From Closterium sp. NIES-65 (Eukaryota; Streptophyta; Zygnematophyceae; Desmidiales; Closteriaceae), in NCBI GenBank assembly GCA_948144175.1, contig CANXME010002566.1, forward strand, positions 122,650 through 186,649: 64,000 bases of DNA, given 5' to 3'. Positions 26,907 through 36,123 of this stretch are shown here, piece by piece; position 1 is the stretch's first letter; each line of letters opens with the position of its first letter. Both the position numbers and the translations under genes were made by a program. The notes beneath the pieces were generated by a model. The model ran no database searches, was not told the DNA's origin, and was given only the letters and a program-made list of their open reading frames with translations.

Positions 26907-29820
26907 CCGTATTCTCCCGGACATAACACCCGGGGGTATTATGATAACTACAGGGAAAAAAGGGGGGGGGTCCTCTCAACGGAAATTCCTATATAATACC
27001 CGGGTCTTATTATATGGTACATTTTTTTTAAGCAGAAAACAATGTGAAACAAAATCAGCTTCAATGGTTCACTGTTAGATTGTTGGTCAGGGCCGCAAAA
27101 CCGAGTATTCGAGGATAACGTGACCTTTCACTGGAATCTGCCACATGGCAAATTCCAGTGGGCCACTCTGGCACCTGATTCGGTATAAACAGAGCCAGCC
27201 TTGCGCTGCGAGGGTTCATGCAAACACTGGGGCCGGAATCGCGCACGGTGCTGTGTTATCCCTGTACCAGTCACGTCTTGACTGGTTTGGTCACGTCCCT
27301 GTGCCTCAAAAGGGTCTCTCCTCCTCCTTGTACAACGTTTCTAGTGCACGATACTACCGTAAACACTGCTCGGCAGGCTGTGAGAGCGCCTCCGTCCTAC
27401 ACTAGCGAGGGTTCTTTGTTTATACGGTATGCCTTCCTTCCATGGCGGGTGACACCAATCTGCAGTAGAGTATGGCTTCCTCTCCTGATTCAAGCAGTAC
27501 AATAGTTAGGCGCCAGCGGCCATGTAACACTCCGTCTGCCGCTGCTGCACGCGCACGGACGTCGCCTCGCCCCTTCTTGCCCCAGCCGTCTCCTCCCGCT
27601 AGTAGTAGCTCCGATGCTTCTCGCCCTCCCCTTCCTCGGGTGTCTGTCCCCGCTTTCCCGGAGCGTAAGCGCCCGCAGGGTCAGCTGAAGCGCAACGCGG
27701 ATTCTGAGCCACCATCCCCTCGCCATCGCATGACGAAGAAAGTACGTAAGGCGATCACCGTGAAGGAGAAGCTGCACTGGTTGAAGCTGCAAGACTCTCA
27801 GCCCGACCTGGGGAATCGCGCCTTGGCGAAGCTCGCGAAGGTGCAGCCCTGCCAGATCCGCGAATGGAGGAAGATGAAGGAGCGGCTGGACGTCGCATCT
27901 GGCTGCCGCCGTCGCCTCATGGGATTTGGCCGCAAGGCGAAGTACCCGTTCATGGAACGGGCGGTCTACCGCCACTTCCTCAACCACCGTGCGAAGGGCC
28001 TCGCCGTTTCGGTCCGCATGCTCCAGCAGTGGAGCTCCAAGTACATGACGCACCGCATGCCCTCGGTGAACTGGCGCGCGTCGTTCCGCTGGGCGACGCG
28101 TTTCCGCTCGCGCTGGCACTTGGCGAGGCGGGTGAAGACGAAGATGGGGCAGAAGTTGGCTGCCGGTAAGTAAAGCAACAGTGCGATTGTGATTGCGGGT
28201 TCGCCGTTTAACTTACACGTGCCGTGGCTCTGTTTGCAGATTGCAAGGCCAAGGTGGAGGCATTTTGGGAGTTTGTGCGCCAGATGCGCACTCTGCACGA
28301 CTACCCGCTCGACCTCATCATGAACGCGGACCAGACTCCGCTCTTCTTGGAGATGCCGGCGGAGCGCACGATTGAAATGAAGGGTGCACGTACGGTTCAC
28401 GTACGCAGTGCAGGCTATGAGAAGGAGCGTGTTACTGTCATGCTGGCAGTAACGGCGGGTGGGCTCAAACTTCCTCCGTACGTCGTGTTCAAGCGCAAGA
28501 CCATCCCGAAAGTGCCCATCCCTGCCGGTGAGTGTAACACATCAACGTTCTTTACTGTGCTCCTGCCTGTCATGCGTCGCAACTTACCACGACTCTCACG
28601 TTGTGCCGATGGCAGGTGTGGTGGTCCGTGCACAAGAGAAGGGGTGGATGGACGAATCTCTGGTGCAAGACTGGATCACCCAGGTGCTAGTGCCGTTTCT
28701 GAAGCCCCTGCGGGAAACCACCGGCCGCCGCAGGGAGGCGATGGTGGTGCTCGACTCCTACCGTGGCCACTTAACAGAGGCCGTCGGTCAAACGATGCGG
28801 ATGTTTCGGTTGTCCAGGGCGGTCATCCCAGGAGGTTGCACACCGCTTGTGCAGCCGCTGGATGTGTCGGTTAACCGCGCGTTCAAGTGCGGGGTGCGTT
28901 CCCGCTACAGCACATGGTTCGAAGATGTCGGCATCAACCAAACCACTCGCGCAGGTGAGTTGCAGTCTTGAGTTCCGTTTGAGCAACATCGTTCTAGCAT
29001 CAGCGCACACACTGCAAGTACACATTCTTGACTTTTCAACTCCTTCCCTTCCCACAGGCAACCTGAAGAAGCCGCCTGCGGACTTGGTTCTCCGCTGGAT
29101 CGACGAGTCCTGGGAAGCTGTCCCAGAGGATCTCGTGAAGAAAGCGTTTATCACCTGCGGGATCTCCACCGCCATCAATGGCAGCGAGGACCACCTCATC
29201 CTTGCCCATATGAGGGACAAGGGTGAGGTGGAGGTGCTTGACGACGTAAACGAGCTGGTTGACGACGAGCTCGTCGTCAACCCCTTCTACGCCGAGGCCC
29301 CCGCGCCGGCCGAGGAGCTGCAGCCGGCAGAGGAGGATGTAGCCGCAGAGGAGGAGGAGGCGGCGGAGGCGGCGGCGGCGGCGGAAGAGGAGGAGTGGAA
29401 CACGCCCGAAGAAGGCGAGGAGGCGGGAGTGTTCAACGACGAGGATGATGAGTGGTGGCGCGCCGACCGCTATGACGGAGAGGAGTGTGAGGAATGGGTC
29501 GCAGGGGACGATGAGGACTAGATAGCACCAGAAGAAGCATTGTAGTGCAAAGCCATAACTACCGTAGTTGTGATGTTTCTGTTGTTTATGAGATGCTAGG
29601 TGCTGGTGCTATGTTTCAATACTAGATTGCACCCCTAACAGTGTGAAATATAAGACAAATATGCAATTGTGCCACCCATAACACCCCCCCCCCCGGGTCT
29701 TATAGAGAATCACCCCAAAAGGGGGGTATAGTACAAACGAGGTCGGTTATAGCACCCACCCCGCACAAGCTACCCGGGGGTGTACTATTAGGGGTGGGTG
29801 TTATGTCCGGGAGAATACGG
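26907..29820 (+). mobile_element. Pogo-like (Tc1/mariner superfamily) DNA transposon, apparently intact
   Basis: The ends are 25-bp perfect inverted repeats (CCGTATTCTCCCGGACATAA... at 26,907-26,931; mirror at 29,796-29,820) flanked by TA on both sides (26,905-26,906 and 29,821-29,822), the target duplication of the Tc1/mariner superfamily. The subterminal zones (26,930-27,030 and 29,680-29,790) carry several short CCCGGG and GGGGGT motifs, possibly transposase-binding sites. The interior holds one four-exon transposase gene. The transposon sits in the 3' LTR of Copia E, so it is younger than E. Confidence 0.93.
27472..29521 (+). CDS. Pogo-type DDD transposase, four exons, 594 aa
   Basis: Exons 27,472-28,165, 28,240-28,527, 28,616-28,954 and 29,058-29,521 join in frame through GT-AG introns of 74, 88 and 103 bp and give 594 residues. 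Residues about 80-140 form a basic helix-turn-helix region (AITVKEKLHWLKL...IREWRKM) like CENP-B/pogo DNA-binding domains. The DDE_1-type catalytic core shows NADQTPLF, then VVLDSYRGH, then PLVQPLDVSVNRAFK; the last two acidic residues are 35 apart, consistent with the DDxD pattern of pogo elements. The C-terminus is strongly acidic (Glu/Ala/Asp-rich). Known role of the family: nuclear cut-and-paste transposase acting on the inverted repeats. No break is visible, so it could be functional or domesticated. Confidence 0.9.
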
Positions 29821-29977
29821 TATATATATGCTTGTATCTCTTTGCTTTAATCAACTTTACTTTGCCCTCACATACCAGCGCAAGGTGGTTCAAGGACTTT
29901 ACTTAAAACGCTTCCGCTACCACATCGTTTATTCAGACTTTAACTCTACCAAAGATCCTAGGGCGCTCAGCCAAACA

Positions 29978-30186
29978 TCATGGACGTTTATAATGCCGTT
30001 CGTCAACATGGCACTGATGATCAGGTGGCCATTATAAATGACATGCCCTCCAGATACGGTACGCAGCCCCAACAACAGAAGTGGAATACTATCGTCAACA
30101 CCTTTACTCTGTTACAAATAAAAGAGGCAGCTCTTGATTTGTGAATCAAAATCTCTTTGATAAGGTTTCCTTAGCTCCGTTTCACC
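29978..30186. other. Spacer between Copia E and first host gene
   Basis: No coding or RNA gene is recognised in these 209 bases. It may include the 3' end of the transcript of the minus-strand gene that ends at 30,187. Confidence 0.5.
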
Positions 30187-31197
30187 CTATTGCTGCATCT
30201 GAAGCTGCGAACCAATCAACTTGCTGCTGCCGCTGCTCAAGGCAGCGCCCTTAAATCCACCCAAACGTGCTGACAATGTGACCAACCCAGACGCTGATAA
30301 TGCGTCGCGGATGCAACCATCCAGCCGATCGCTTTCACATGCAGATTGAGTGCGCCCACAATCAGCGACTGCTGTTAGGCCAGCACCACTAGCATCACCA
30401 CCATCACCACCACCAAGACCACGACTGGCGCCACCACCAGTGGCGCGAGCACTGGCATCATCAGCAGCAGGGGGGAGGTTCAGGTCAAGGACAACAAAGT
30501 CAGCAGCGGGGACCGCATACGGTGACACAGATGCTGAACGTGCTCCAACACTCGCCTCTACCATCAGCCTCCCACCCGCCGCTCCACATTCACCACCTTG
30601 ATTGACCACGTCAGGTGACTCGAATGCCCTCGAGAAGGCCAGAGGCAGAGAGTGTGGCAGGACGTGTGTGTGAAGCAGGGGCAGGGGCAGAGGCAGGGGC
30701 AGTTCTTGAGAGTGAAGCAGCTGCAGCGGCAGGGGCAGCCCGTGTGAGAGCTTGGCATGGAAGTATGCCCCCCAGCTGGGCCGAGGAGAGATACTGCTTG
30801 CACTGGCGGCGCCACGGCTACTGCAGCAGTGAAGCTGAGGCTCTGGTAGGGGCGCACGTCCCTCTGGCCAGCTCCAGCTCGTAGCTGCGGGCCGTCTGGG
30901 CGTGGTAGTGACCTCTGGAGGACGTCCAGCTGTTGTGCGCCGCCGCCTTGACTTGCCACTGCCACTGGAGCGTCCTGTCTCTGCATCTGGGGACGTGGTG
31001 CGACCGCCATGGCAGTCGTCATTAGCAGCATCATAGCGCTTCCGCTTCCCCGCAGCTGCCTCGTGCTCCTGCACACGCTTGCCTTCTCGCCCCACCTTCC
31101 CACGTGCCTGCTGCTGCGTCCTCTTGAATGGAACTCTTCCAATCTCCGCGTAGTGCTCTCGCAGCAGCTGTTTCGTCCACGGGCTTCGCGGCGCCAT
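30187..31197 (-). CDS. Unknown EAR-motif protein, left paralogue of a divergent pair (336 aa)
   Basis: I do not recognise the family. The start is set at 31,197 because the plus-strand paralogue begins with the same block (MAPRSPWTKQLLREH here, MALRSPWAKHLLREH there). In order it shows a basic N-terminus, a KRKRYDAAND segment, a serine/glycine/lysine patch (GRSSGSGKSRRR), the block ASSISPRPSWGAYFHAKLS, a Leu-Pro-rich tract, and VVLDLNLPPAADD. That last motif fits both the LxLxL and DLNxxP forms of the plant EAR repression motif. EAR motifs are known to recruit TOPLESS-type co-repressors; a nuclear repressor role is inference only. No classical DNA-binding domain is seen. It reads as a single exon without breaks. 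Confidence 0.6.
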   Translation of the reverse strand: MAPRSPWTKQLLREHYAEIGRVPFKRTQQQARGKVGREGKRVQEHEAAAGKRKRYDAANDDCHGGRTTSPDAETGRSSGSGKSRRRRTTAGRPPEVTTTPRRPAATSWSWPEGRAPLPEPQLHCCSSRGAASASSISPRPSWGAYFHAKLSHGLPLPLQLLHSQELPLPLPLPLLHTHVLPHSLPLAFSRAFESPDVVNQGGECGAAGGRLMVEASVGARSASVSPYAVPAADFVVLDLNLPPAADDASARATGGGASRGLGGGDGGDASGAGLTAVADCGRTQSACESDRLDGCIRDALSASGLVTLSARLGGFKGAALSSGSSKLIGSQLQMQQ

Positions 31198-31505
31198 GCT
31201 TTCCGCAACACTGTAAAGAACAGGCCTTTTCTGATAACAAACCGGCTGTTGCTGGAAATTCCTATCAAACGACGTGACCCCGGCAGCGCACGAGCAGAAT
31301 ATCGACTCACACTCGGACGGTTTCAACTTGAATCCCTGAGCGTCGAACTGTTTCCCCAAGCAGCTAGTAGTGCTAGGCTTGGAATTCTGAGCGCTGGTGG
31401 TATTAGTAATTAAGGCAACAGATTGAGTCTGTTGTGGATGAGTGCGTGGGTACTGGAAAAAGCCGCTCTATGTTGTGCTTAGAGCGTGTTTGCAGGGAAC
31501 ATCGA

Positions 31506-31610
31506 CATCCCCCGACAAGCTTCGAGGGATGCTGGTAAATGTCAAGCCTCGGATCGAGGGTTCCGACCGTCAGGATATGTCGACATCCCTCGAAGTGTTG
31601 TCGAGGGATG
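31506..31610. other. Two hairpin dyads
   Basis: CATCCCTCGA at 31,584-31,593 and TCGAGGGATG at 31,601-31,610 form a perfect 10-bp inverted repeat with a 7-base loop. A close relative, less perfect, lies at 31,506-31,531. Function unknown; possible structured RNA or remnant of a small inverted-repeat element. Confidence 0.5.
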
Positions 31611-33409
31611 GCGACTCCTCGCTGGCGCTTGAAGGCAAGGAACCGCGGGAGCATTCCTCGTAGTAATCGCCATCACTGCTCGAATAAGATTGAGATTGTT
31701 TTAAAAATATATATCACAGCAGAGGTTCTAATTCGCCATGGGGAGATGTGATTTTTCCGATCCTGCTCCCCTACTATTGAGCGAATGCCGCGACTATAAC
31801 GGGGGAAGTAATCCGAGGTAGAGCCCTAGTGGATAGTCGGACACACATGCTGAATCAATGCACTAAGTTTGGAGATTCGGATTCGCTCTGACATATCTAA
31901 ATAGCCAAATAAAGACCGACTTCTCTTGATGAGCCTGCTGGAATTTCACGTGATGGCGGTGAGGTGTCCGCTCTGCTCTAACCCTAGATTCCGCCCGATG
32001 TTTGGCGACCTTCAGAGCGCCCTCCCACATCGGAATGAAGTTACGGTACAGTTGCAGTACGAATTTCGATTCACCTTGACGCAGCGAATGAACATCATCG
32101 AGCTGGGGTCTCTTGCACACTTTTGGTCTCTGGCACGTTCGTGGCAATTTCTAGGTCAGTTGACATTGCCCTCGGGATTGCTCTCAGCACGCTCCCGAGC
32201 ATGGAGGGTGACTGCTATCCTTTCTTGACATCTGCCAGCAGGTTTGCACATGTGCACATGCATCACCACGTGCTTGAGCGAGGACTAAACCCGAAATGGG
32301 AAAGTACACATCCCAGCTCCCAATTCTGACCTCTCTCATCCCAGCTCTCAAACAAAGGCGGTGATGGGAATGATGCCGTGTCGTGGTTCTCCTGCCCAAT
32401 GATGGAACCCCTATAACCAGGATTCTGCAATACACGTGGCACAGAAGAATCATAGGGTTCACCGCCTTTCGCAGTGAGTTCCCCACTCCCCACATCACCC
32501 CAACGCTGGTTGTCACCAGCCCTGTCAGCCGTGGGTACAAGGCACTGGCGGATCAAGATTTGAGTCTGCAGGCCTTAACACATTTCTACAGCATCCAAGG
32601 TAACTTCCCCGTTTCTCCAGGAGTACCGCATCCTAAGTACGCCTGCCAAACCTGCTTTGAGCTTGAAAGATAGCGCATGCCCCAATGTTGACATCCGTTA
32701 CACAGAATGATTCATACCCTATTTGTTGTGAGTCGTCCTGGGGTAGCCTACACAGAAGCGGAGTTAAGAGCGGACGCGCGTCACCGCCATCACGTGAGAT
32801 GACAGGCTGAGCAATCCAGGAGAAGAAAAAAGGCGGTCTTCATTCCGCTGTTACTGGACTTGTGACGTCAGACTAAATCCGCAATACATTGCATTTTCAT
32901 AATTGCTGAGGTTTGCCGTACCAGGCGGCCATGCCTGGGAATAGGTACGCCGTAACATCTACCCCCGTTATTGTGACGATAAGGGTCCCCGTTATAGTGA
33001 CGATAAGAGTCGAGTGAAGGGTAAGTAAGCAGGATTGGGGAATTCTCACCTCCCAGTTGCCTTGAAACCGATGGTTAGATATTTCGACAATATCTCAATT
33101 CGATCATTCGAACAGCCTGTTGCTGAGTCATGACTAATCATCCAAGTAATGCTGCCCCTTTTGCTTCTCTTCCGGTATTAGCGCTTCAGCAGGGGGTCGA
33201 GATGGGTTCCTGTAAACGAGCATTTACCAGAATCGATGGCGTCACTTCTACCAGACATCTCCTATTACCTGCACCGGTACGATCATTACCTGTGTGCGGA
33301 GTAAGTTCCGTTGAAGGATGCAAGTCAAATCAACCGTCCAACGTCAGCTGTGAGTCGATATACTATTGCTAGAGCACTACAGCATTGGTCAGGCCAGATC
33401 TGGTCAGGT

Positions 33410-33580
33410 CAGGAGCATCCTGCTTATCAGGAGCAGCCTGTTTTTTCAGGAGCAGCCTGTTTTTTCAGGAGCATCCTGCTTATCAGGAGAAGACTTTGTT
33501 ATATCAATACCGGCCCGCTTTGTCAGAAGCAGCCTGCTTTCTTTTCAAGAGAAACCTGTTTTTTCAAGAGCAGCGTGCGC
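33410..33580 (+). repeat. CAGGAGCAGCCTGTTTTTT-type repeats upstream of the plus paralogue
   Basis: Four to six imperfect copies of a roughly 21-29-bp unit alternate GAGCAGCCTGTTTTTTCAG and GAGCATCCTGCTTATCAG. Each unit has short dyads (CAGGAGCAGCCTG). A single related copy precedes the minus paralogue near 31,215-31,245. Confidence 0.7.
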
Positions 33581-33875
33581 ACACGCTGGTTGCCCCACTA
33601 CGGATACACCGGTCATGGCTGGCGCCACTACCGCTGCCGCATGGACCCCTCCTCACGACGCCAAGCACGCAATCTCGCTGCTTGAGCCGCATGGGGAGCA
33701 TCATGGTCCGGATGGCTCCAGCATCAGCACGGGCCGTCATCACGGAGCTGATCCTGAGTCACCTTCGAGAATGAGAATTCTCAAAAACGATCACGGAGCT
33801 GTGAGGCGTGGCTGTGATGGAGCGCGCCAGCAATTCGTGGCGAGCAGGCTTATCGCAAGCAGGCTCGTGGCGAGC

Positions 33876-35823
33876 ATGGCGTTACGCAGCCCGTGGGCGA
33901 AGCACCTGCTGCGAGAGCACCATACGGAGGTCGTTCAAGAGCACAACAAGGAGGTGGTTGAGGGGCAGAGCATGGCGGCTGGAGGAGAGACCGTGGAGTG
34001 GACGCAGCAAGCCCGTCGGAAGGTGGTGCAGGAGGGCCACGTGGAGCAGGAGGGCCACGTGGAGCAGGAGGGCCACGTGGAGCAGGAGGGCCACGTGGAG
34101 CAGGAGGGCCACGTGGAGCAGGAGGGCAGCGTGGAGCATGTGGAGGAGCACGAGGCATTAGTGAGGAAGCGGAAGCACTATGCTGCTGCTGATGGTGCTG
34201 CTGATGGTGCTGCTGATGGTGCTGCTGATGGTGCTGGCCATCGCACCATGGATGGAGAGTCAGGACGCTCTAGTGGCAGTGGCAAGTCAAGGCGCTCGGC
34301 GGCCGGCAGTCCGTCAGAGATCGCTGCTACACCCAGTCACCCCGCGGCTGGCTGCCCGGAGGGACGCACAATCCTGCCGGAGCTTCACTGCCGCAGCAGC
34401 GGTGGCACCACCAGTGCAAGCAGTATCTCGCCCCGGCCCACCTGGGTGACGTACTTCCATGCCAAGCTCTCAGTAGGCTTGCCCCTGCCCCTGCCCCTGC
34501 CCCTGCCCCTGCCCCTGCCCCTGCCCCTGCCCCTGCCCCTGCCCCTGCCCCTGCCCCATGCCCCTGCCCCTGCCCCTGCCCCTGCCCCTGCCCCTGCCCC
34601 TGCCCCTGCGCCTGCCCCTGCCCCTGCCCCTGCCCCTGCCCCTGCCCCTGCCCCTGCCCCTGCCCCTGCCCCTGCCCCTGCCCCTGCCCCTGCCGCTGCT
34701 TCCCTCGCACGGCCTGCCCCTGCCCTTGCCCATGCCGCAGCCCCTGACTGTGGTCTTCTCAGGGCCATTTGAGTCACCTGAGCCGGTCAATCATGGTGCA
34801 AGGCAGATGGTTGAGGCATGTGTTGCAGCAGGAGAGGGTGTTCCAGCAGGTGAGGGTGTTGCAGCAGGAGAGGGTGTTCCAGCAGGTGAGGGTGTTGCAG
34901 CAGGAGAGGGTGTTGCAGCAGGTGAGGGTGTTGCAGCAGGTGAGGGTGTTGCAGCAGGTGGGGGTGTTGCAGCAGGTGAGGGTGTTTCAGAAGGTGAGGG
35001 TGTTGCAATAAGGAGCGGCTGCTTCACTCCCCAGTCGTCAAGCCCATTGATGGCTGTGTCACCACACACAAGCCCATTGATGGCTGTGTCACCACACACA
35101 AGCCCATTGATGGCTGTGTCACCACACACAAGCCCATTGATGGCTGTGTCACCACACACAAGCCCATGGATGGCTGTGTCACCACACACAAGCCGGGCTT
35201 ACACCGTCCCTGACCTTAACCTGCCGCCTGCTGCTCATGCCAGTGATGGCGCCGGTGGTGATGCTGCTGTTGATGCTCCTTGTGCTGCTGGCGCTAGTGA
35301 CGCTGGTGATGCTGCTGATGATGCTGCAGGTGATGCTGCTGGTGATGCTGCTGGTGATGCTGCTGGTGATGCTGCTGGTGATACTGCTGGTGATGCTGCT
35401 GATGATGCTGCTGGTGATGCTGCTGGTGATGCTGCAGGTGATGCTGCTGGTGATGCTGCTGGTGATGTTGCTGCTGATGGTGGTGGTGGGTCAGTACTGA
35501 CAGACTGTGAAAGCTTGAGATTAGGATGTGGAAGCCATGGTGTCAATGGTACAAAATCAGCAGCACATGGGCTGGTTGTATCTGAAATGTATTCCATTGG
35601 CTTACAGACCATTCAGAAGCAGCAGCAGCAGCAGCAGCAGCAGCAATGTCATCACCATCATCAGGAGAAGGGACAATTGCAGCAGCAGAGTCGGAACCGA
35701 GGGTGTCATATACAGCAGACGAGTCGCGAAGGCATCTCAGACGTGGAGCTTAGGAAACAACTCATCAAGGAAATCATGCGTTACAAAGCAAGCAATCCTT
35801 TGTTTTTCTCCACAACAGAGTAA
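33876..35823 (+). CDS. Unknown EAR-motif protein, repeat-expanded right paralogue
   Basis: Related to the minus-strand gene at 30,187-31,197. It shares the N-terminal MALRSPWAKHLLREH, RKRKHYAAAD, GRSSGSGKSRR, ASSISPRPTWVTYFHAKLS, then FESPEPVNHG and VPDLNLPPAA (DLNxxP EAR-type motif). Between these blocks it has expanded repeats: five EGHVEQ units, AADG units, a long CCCCTG hexanucleotide tract (Leu-Pro), GEGVAA units, five 10-residue SPLMAVSPHT units, AAGD units and a polyglutamine run. The first half reads in one frame to 34,772 and the second half in the next frame from about 34,558 to 35,823. The switch coincides with one 7-base unit (CATGCCC) in the otherwise 6-base tract near 34,556. 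So either the gene is frameshifted, an intron removes the tract, or the assembly is off by one base. Confidence 0.55.
34024..34255 (+). repeat. Two in-frame tandem repeats (EGHVEQ and AADG units)
   Basis: Five to six 18-bp units (GAGGGCCACGTGGAGCAG) are followed by four to five 12-bp units (GCTGATGGTGCT). Both keep frame and lengthen segments that are short in the minus-strand paralogue. Confidence 0.8.
34478..34695 (+). repeat. CCCCTG hexanucleotide tract
   Basis: About 35 copies of a 6-bp unit, read as Leu-Pro or Ala-Pro according to frame. One unit is 7 bases long (CATGCCC near 34,556-34,562), which changes the frame of the gene it lies in. Long open frames on the minus strand here (Gly-Gln or Gly-Ala repeats) are by-products. 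Confidence 0.9.
34826..35012 (+). repeat. 18-bp tandem repeat (GTTGCAGCAGGTGAGGGT)
   Basis: About ten copies of an 18-bp unit, coding for GEGVAA-type hexapeptides in the second half of the plus-strand paralogue. The unit alternates GGTGAGGGT and GGAGAGGGT. Confidence 0.85.
35040..35192 (+). repeat. 30-bp tandem repeat (five units)
   Basis: Five nearly identical 30-bp units starting AGCCCATTGATGGCTGTGTC encode a 10-residue SPLMAVSPHT repeat. The last unit differs slightly (CCATGG for CCATTG). Absent in the minus-strand paralogue. Confidence 0.9.
35255..35485 (+). repeat. GATGCTGCTGGT 12-bp repeat
   Basis: About 18 imperfect copies of a 12-bp unit, coding Ala-Ala-Gly-Asp in the second half of the plus paralogue. 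A CAG trinucleotide run (polyglutamine) follows at about 35,617-35,645. Confidence 0.85.
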
Positions 35824-36123
35824 GCTCCCTTTCTTCCCTGTGTTGTCATCGGTACATTCATTACCCACCTCTGAAACAAATACGGTAGTTGCTGCACTTG
35901 GAAACCCCCGAGCACCCTCCAAGACCCTCTCCTCTTTTCTCTGGATATTCCAGATTTATAAGCAAGTATTTAATATCCTTCACCAGTTTGCCCATCCCAT
36001 GGTATTCTCAATAAAAATATATCAGGACACTGCCAGTGGACAGTAGGACTTCTCTCCCAGGCGTCGGTTTATGCTGGTCAACATCCGTCAATACAAGCCA
36101 ACATCAGTCAACGGAAGTCAACA
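35824..36123. other. Convergent spacer
   Basis: No gene seen. An AATAAA at about 36,011-36,016 could be the polyadenylation signal of the plus-strand paralogue. A loose repeat of GTCAACAT/TCAACATCCGTCAA motifs occurs at about 36,077-36,140. Confidence 0.5.

Larger units (their letters stand above)
6915..29977 (+). mobile_element. Copia LTR retrotransposon E, host of the nested stack, 5' part outside window
   Basis: A Ty1/Copia element of the same family as Copia A but clearly diverged. Parts seen: gag (6,915 to about 7,800) with a CCHC knuckle (CHICKTSGHPRTHC near 7,470), protease (WFLDSC near 7,818), integrase (about 8,570-9,460), reverse transcriptase (about 9,950-10,880; YVDDL near 10,635), and RNase H (about 11,120-11,560). 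The 3' LTR begins at 11,624 (TGTTGGGAAC) after a purine tract and ends near 29,977 (CCAAACA). That LTR is split by Copia A and by the pogo-like transposon; its pieces are 11,624-11,895, 26,892-26,906 and 29,821-29,977. A 21-bp tandem repeat sits at 8,310-8,405. The element is old and broken in several places, and a short tRNA-like insert lies near 10,303-10,465. Confidence 0.85.
31198..33875. other. Divergent intergenic region of the paralogue pair
   Basis: No convincing gene or tRNA. It should contain the promoters of both divergent genes. Visible structures are two hairpin-capable dyads (31,506-31,531 and 31,584-31,610), a short tandem CCCGTTAT/GTGACGATAAG repeat (about 32,965-33,010), and 29-bp repeats at 33,410-33,580. 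The sequence just before each start codon is related (TATCAG..AGCCTGTTTTTTCAGG-like), so the duplication that made the pair seems to include upstream DNA. Confidence 0.55.

Noticed and set aside
31863-32673. Several short ORFs in the divergent intergenic region
   Set aside because: No domain, splice pattern or similarity supports coding; lengths are as expected by chance.
34327-34790. Minus-strand Gly-Gln and Gly-Arg repeat proteins
   Set aside because: Complement of the CCCCTG tract in the plus-strand gene.
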